Positions 24,306-27,454 of a stretch of 27,454 nt of DNA are shown piece by piece. The notes beneath the pieces are model-generated. The model searched no databases, was not told where the DNA came from, and was given only the letters and a program-made list of their open reading frames with translations. This DNA comes from Pseudomonadota bacterium (GTDB lineage Bacteria; Pseudomonadota; Gammaproteobacteria; Burkholderiales; Burkholderiaceae), in contig JAEZQX010000496.1 of the NCBI GenBank assembly GCA_023441105.1, positions 1 to 27,454 of the forward strand, in the 5' to 3' direction. The position numbers and the translations under genes are program-made. Each line of letters begins with the position of its first letter. Positions within the stretch are counted from its first letter, which is position 1.

Positions 24306-25306
24306 CGCAACACCTCGTCGATGAACAGCGGCGCGATCGTCTGTCGCTCGAACTCGTAGACCGGCGAGAAGAACACCCGGTGGACCATGGTGGGCCGGAA
24401 TACCGCCTGCAGGTCCTGCGGCACGAGGTGATCGCGCTGGTCGAGGAAGGCATGCACACGGGCCGCCCTGAGCATCAGGCTCATGCCGCGCGGGCTCGCC
24501 CCGGCCTCCACCAATTCGGCGACGTTGACCCCCGCCAGCCGAACGCCGAAGTCCTGCGGCCGCTCGGTGGCCCGCATCAGGTCGAGGGCATAGCGCTGCA
24601 GCGTCGGGCTGGCCGCGACATGGCGCTGGATGGCGCTGCCGATCGACTCGAGCTCACGATAGTCGAGCAGGTTGGCGCGACAGCGCAGCAGCAGGTCCTC
24701 GACGTCGTGATACGCCGGATCGAAGATCAGCCGGGCTCGATCGTCGTCCGCCGTTGGCGCCTCGATCGCGATCTCCATCATGAATCGGTCGCGGGCCGCG
24801 GCAGCGAGCTCGAAGGTCTCGCCCTTCTCGACGCGATTGCGGTCGGCGAACACCAGCAGGTGCGGAATCCGTCGTGTCTGGTTGAAGGCAGACACGCTGC
24901 GTTCGGCCATCGCGCGCAGCAGCAAGGCCTGCACCTGCGGGCGCGCCCGGTTGATCTCGTTGAAGAAGAAGACTGCGAGCGCTTCGCCATGTTCGATCAG
25001 CGGACCGGCGGTGACCCGCGGCGAGCCGTCCTCGGTGATGAAGGTGTGGTACAGCAGGTCGCCGGGCATCATGTCGATGCTGCCCTCGATGCGCGCGAAC
25101 CCGCCGCCGATGGCGCGCGCGAAGGCGCGCAGCACGGTGGTCTTGCCGATGCCGACATCTCCCTCGAGCAGGGCGTGGCCGCGAGCCATGATGGCAATCA
25201 GCAGCAGGCGAATGGGCCGCTGCTGGCCGACCACGACTCTCGCGACGTCTTCCTCGATGGCGCCGCCGATGGTTGCCGCGCGCTGCAGGAGCAGGTCATC
25301 GTTCAT
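24287..25306 (-). CDS. mxaR: MoxR-family AAA ATPase MxaR
   Basis: The 339-residue ATPase has Walker A GDVGIGKT (49-56). A Walker B-type segment, AVFFFNEINRARPQVQALLL (111-130), has N116-E117 where most MoxR proteins have Asp-Glu. Sensor and C-terminal regions typical of MoxR follow (AGASPRGMSLMLRAARVHAF). MoxR ATPases act with VWA proteins as chaperones for metal-containing complexes. In mxa clusters this gene (mxaR, also called moxR) is linked to methanol dehydrogenase activation. It is the first gene leftward from the divergent control region with xoxF and is coupled to mxaS. No clear ribosome-binding site is visible before the ATG at 25306. Confidence 0.9.
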   Translation of the reverse strand: MNDDLLLQRAATIGGAIEEDVARVVVGQQRPIRLLLIAIMARGHALLEGDVGIGKTTVLRAFARAIGGGFARIEGSIDMMPGDLLYHTFITEDGSPRVTAGPLIEHGEALAVFFFNEINRARPQVQALLLRAMAERSVSAFNQTRRIPHLLVFADRNRVEKGETFELAAAARDRFMMEIAIEAPTADDDRARLIFDPAYHDVEDLLLRCRANLLDYRELESIGSAIQRHVAASPTLQRYALDLMRATERPQDFGVRLAGVNVAELVEAGASPRGMSLMLRAARVHAFLDQRDHLVPQDLQAVFRPTMVHRVFFSPVYEFERQTIAPLFIDEVLRCIAAP

Positions 25307-25727
25307 GGTCCGGAGAGGCCCTGAAGTGAAAGCGCAAAGGTGGAGGCAGCGCGCAATCGAAGGCGGACGCCTTTCGAGAGTGTCAAATCCTCAAGTGCGC
25401 GGGTGGTCGAAATAGTTGACACAGGTGTGTGCCTATTGCCTATCCGGCAGGGCTGGACGGCATCTGCCGCTACTCATCGTGCGCCGCAACGACAAATCGC
25501 CGGATGAAGATGATGAAGCATCGCGTTCCTGCGGCCTCCGGTCGTTGTGCTTTGCAGAAATCGGGCTCTTGCCGCAGCGCCGGAATCATCAGGAATGGTT
25601 ACCGGAAATGCCGCTACCGGCAAACCCCCAATTGGCCTGTGTCGCGTTTGCTGACGCAGGTCTAGACTCTGCGGTCGGAATCGGGGAGTCGTTCGCCAAC
25701 GGGGCCGCGTCTGTGAGGAGACAGAAG
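25307..25727. promoter_or_regulatory. Divergent control region between mxaR and xoxF
   Basis: This 421-bp region has no convincing gene. It contains a 7-bp inverted repeat, GTGTCAA (25380-25386) and TTGACAC (25416-25422). Each arm supplies a perfect TTGACA -35-like hexamer, the right arm reading toward xoxF and the left arm toward mxaR. Matching -10 hexamers are weak (TATCCG at 25441 is 19 bp from the right arm). A direct repeat, TACCGGAAA (25600-25608) and TACCGGCAA (25615-25623), lies closer to xoxF. A strong ribosome-binding site, GAGGAG (25715-25720), is 7 bp before the xoxF ATG. The region probably holds promoters and operators for both operons; exact sites are unproven. Confidence 0.55.
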
Positions 25728-27454
25728 ATGAAAGGGATTGGGAAGCCGCGTGGTTTGCTGTTTGCCGCGTCCATGCTCGCGTCGACATTGGCGTTCGCCA
25801 ATGCCGATGTCGAGAAGAACATCGCCAACGAGAAGAACTGGGCGGTGCAGGCCGGCGACATGTACAACCAGCGATACAGCAAGCTGAAGCAGATCGACAA
25901 GACCAACGCCAACAAGCTGCAGGTCGCTTGGACGTTTTCCACCGGCGTGCTTCGCGGCCACGAGGGATCGCCCCTCGTCGTCGACGGCATGATGTACATC
26001 CACACGCCGTTTCCCAACAAGGTCTTCGCGCTGAGCCTCGAGGACCAGCGCATCGTCTGGAAGTACGAGCCCAAGCAGGATCCGGCAGTGATCCCGCAGA
26101 TGTGCTGCGACACGGTCTATCGCGGCCTCGCCTATGCGGAAGGCAAGATCCTCCTGCAGCAGGCGGACAGCAATCTGGTCGCGCTCAACGCCAAGGACGG
26201 CAAGGTGCTGTGGTCCGTCCAGAACGGCGATCCGAAGGTCGGTGCGGTCAACACCAACGCGCCGCACGTCTTCAAGGACAAGGTGATCACCGGCATCAGC
26301 GGCGGTGAATGGGGCGTGCGCGGCTTTCTTGCCGCCTATGACCTCAACACCGGCAAGCAGGTCTGGAAAGCCTTCAGCACCGGACCGGACGCCGAGATGC
26401 TGATGGATCCCGACAAGACGATGACCTGGACCGACGGCAAGCTGGCGCCGGTTGGCAAGGACTCGTCGCTGAAGACCTGGCAGGGTGACCAGTGGAAGAT
26501 CGGCGGCGGCACCACCTGGGGCTGGTTCAGCTACGACAAGGCCCTGAACCAAGTGTTCTACGGCACCGGCAACCCGTCGACCTGGAACCCGGCCCAGCGG
26601 CCCGGCGACAACAAGTGGTCGATGACCGTCTTCTCGCGCGACGTCGACACCGGCATGGCCAAGTGGGCCTACCAGATGACGCCCTACGACGAGTGGGACT
26701 TCGACGGCGTCAACGAGATGATCCTGGCGGACATCGACGTCAAGGGCAAGCCCACCAAGGCGCTGGTGCACTTCGACCGCAACGGCTTCGCCTACACGCT
26801 GAACCGGGAGACCGGCGAGCTGCTGGTGGCGGAGAAGTACGACCCGGTCGTCAACTGGGCCACGCATGTGGACATGAAGACGGGCCGGCCGCAGGTGGTC
26901 GCCAAGTACTCCACCGCCAAGAATGGTCCCGACGTCAACACCAAGGGCATCTGTCCGGCGGCGCTGGGTACCAAGGACCAGCAGCGGGCAGCCTTCGATC
27001 CGGAGACCAAGCTGTTCTACGTGCCGACCAACCACGTCTGCATGGACTACGAGCCGTTCCAGGTCGAGTACACCGCCGGCCAGCCGTACGTGGGCGCCAC
27101 CCTGTCCATGTACCCGGCTCCGGGCAGCCATGGCGGCATGGGCAACTTCATCACCTGGGATGCCAGCAGCGGCAAGATCGTGCAGAGCAAGGCCGAGAAG
27201 TTCTCGGTGTGGAGCGGCGTGCTGAATACCGCCGGCGGCCTCTCCTGCTACGGCACGCTGGAAGGCTACTTCAAGTTCGTCGACAAGGCCGACATCACGA
27301 AGGAGCTCTACAGGTTCAAGACGCCGTCGGGCATCATCGGCAACGTCTTTACCTATGAGCACAAGGGCAAGCAGTACATCGGGGTGTTCTCGGGCATCGG
27401 CGGCTGGGCCGGCATCGGCATGGCAGCGGGCCTGGAGAAGGACCAGGATGGCCT
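25728..27454 (+). CDS. xoxF: Lanthanide-dependent methanol dehydrogenase XoxF (partial, C terminus missing)
   Basis: The visible 575 residues (family length about 600) begin with a signal peptide cleaved near AFA (residue 24). The PQQ-binding eight-bladed propeller follows, with the adjacent-cysteine pair C126-C127 in QMCCDT. Likely metal ligands are E194 (SGGEWG), N282 ([11 protein letters not shown]) and, in [10 protein letters not shown], catalytic D324 plus D326. The extra aspartate D326, alanine in calcium-type MxaF, marks the enzyme as lanthanide-dependent XoxF. Overall sequence looks like the XoxF5 clade (judged from memory). It oxidises methanol in the periplasm and passes electrons to a cytochrome, which probably lies beyond the window. 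The GAGGAG site 7 bp upstream fixes the start. It diverges from mxaRS. The frame is intact to the right edge. Confidence 0.96.
   Translation, partial: MKGIGKPRGLLFAASMLASTLAFANADVEKNIANEKNWAVQAGDMYNQRYSKLKQIDKTNANKLQVAWTFSTGVLRGHEGSPLVVDGMMYIHTPFPNKVFALSLEDQRIVWKYEPKQDPAVIPQMCCDTVYRGLAYAEGKILLQQADSNLVALNAKDGKVLWSVQNGDPKVGAVNTNAPHVFKDKVITGISGGEWGVRGFLAAYDLNTGKQVWKAFSTGPDAEMLMDPDKTMTWTDGKLAPVGKDSSLKTWQGDQWKIGGGTTWGWFSYDKALNQVFYGTGNPSTWNPAQRPGDNKWSMTVFSRDVDTGMAKWAYQMTPYDEWDFDGVNEMILADIDVKGKPTKALVHFDRNGFAYTLNRETGELLVAEKYDPVVNWATHVDMKTGRPQVVAKYSTAKNGPDVNTKGICPAALGTKDQQRAAFDPETKLFYVPTNHVCMDYEPFQVEYTAGQPYVGATLSMYPAPGSHGGMGNFITWDASSGKIVQSKAEKFSVWSGVLNTAGGLSCYGTLEGYFKFVDKADITKELYRFKTPSGIIGNVFTYEHKGKQYIGVFSGIGGWAGIGMAAGLEKDQDG

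Noticed and set aside
25429..25665. A 78-codon plus-strand frame in the mxaR-xoxF spacer
   Set aside because: It has no ribosome-binding site, an unusual residue mix (C, R, S-rich) and no recognisable motif; it overlaps likely control elements.
25662..27362. A minus-strand frame of 566 codons opposite xoxF
   Set aside because: xoxF is unmistakable on the plus strand; the opposing frame has only low-complexity V/H/D/G sequence.
25728..27454. Calcium-type methanol dehydrogenase mxaF instead of xoxF
   Set aside because: The extra aspartate at residue 326 (DEWDFDG) and the overall N-terminal sequence match XoxF; MxaF has alanine at that site.

Overview
The window is GC-rich (roughly two thirds G+C by eye) and comes from a methylotrophic proteobacterium. 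It carries the tetrahydromethanopterin/methylofuran-linked formaldehyde oxidation genes (fhcBADC), an almost complete lanthanide-type methanol dehydrogenase (xoxF) and the methanol-oxidation accessory genes mxaRS and mxaACKL. An orphan Bug/TctC-type binding protein suggests Betaproteobacteria, perhaps Burkholderiales or a relative. That placement is an inference and is only moderately secure.

Layout. (1) 1-1465, minus strand: a partial hydantoinase/oxoprolinase-fold gene of the H4MPT-linked C1 family and an ATP-grasp ligase, both probably for methylofuran or H4MPT synthesis. (2) 1464-7768, plus strand: a HisA-like gene, fhcB, fhcA, fhcD, fhcC and a HAD phosphatase, mostly overlapping or a few bases apart. 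Regions 1 and 2 diverge from overlapping start codons. (3) A GC-rich hairpin (7769-7809) separates them from a minus-strand run read right to left from 16485 to 7813: ABC ATPase, YVTN beta-propeller protein, ABC binding protein, ABC-2 permease, sensor kinase, LuxR-type response regulator and TonB-dependent receptor. The set resembles the PQQ-alcohol-dehydrogenase-associated ABC cluster (Ped/Lut type) linked elsewhere to lanthanide uptake. (4) 16525-23578, plus strand: a Bug-type binding protein, then a second TonB-dependent receptor translationally coupled to mxaA-mxaC-mxaK-mxaL. (5) 25306-23298, minus strand: mxaR (MoxR AAA ATPase) and mxaS, running tail-to-tail into mxaL with a 281-bp antisense overlap. 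(6) A 421-bp divergent control region, then xoxF, which runs off the right edge about 25 residues short of its expected end.

Working together (partly inference): XoxF oxidises methanol in the periplasm. The cytoplasmic Fhc complex takes formyl-H4MPT to formate through methylofuran, whose synthesis genes lie alongside. The two TonB receptors, the ABC system and the two-component pair are plausible metal (lanthanide) acquisition and sensing functions for XoxF. MxaRSACKL, known elsewhere for metal loading or maturation of the calcium enzyme MxaFI, here sit beside a lanthanide-type enzyme with no mxaF, mxaG or mxaI in view. No tRNA, rRNA, CRISPR array, insertion sequence or phage gene was seen.
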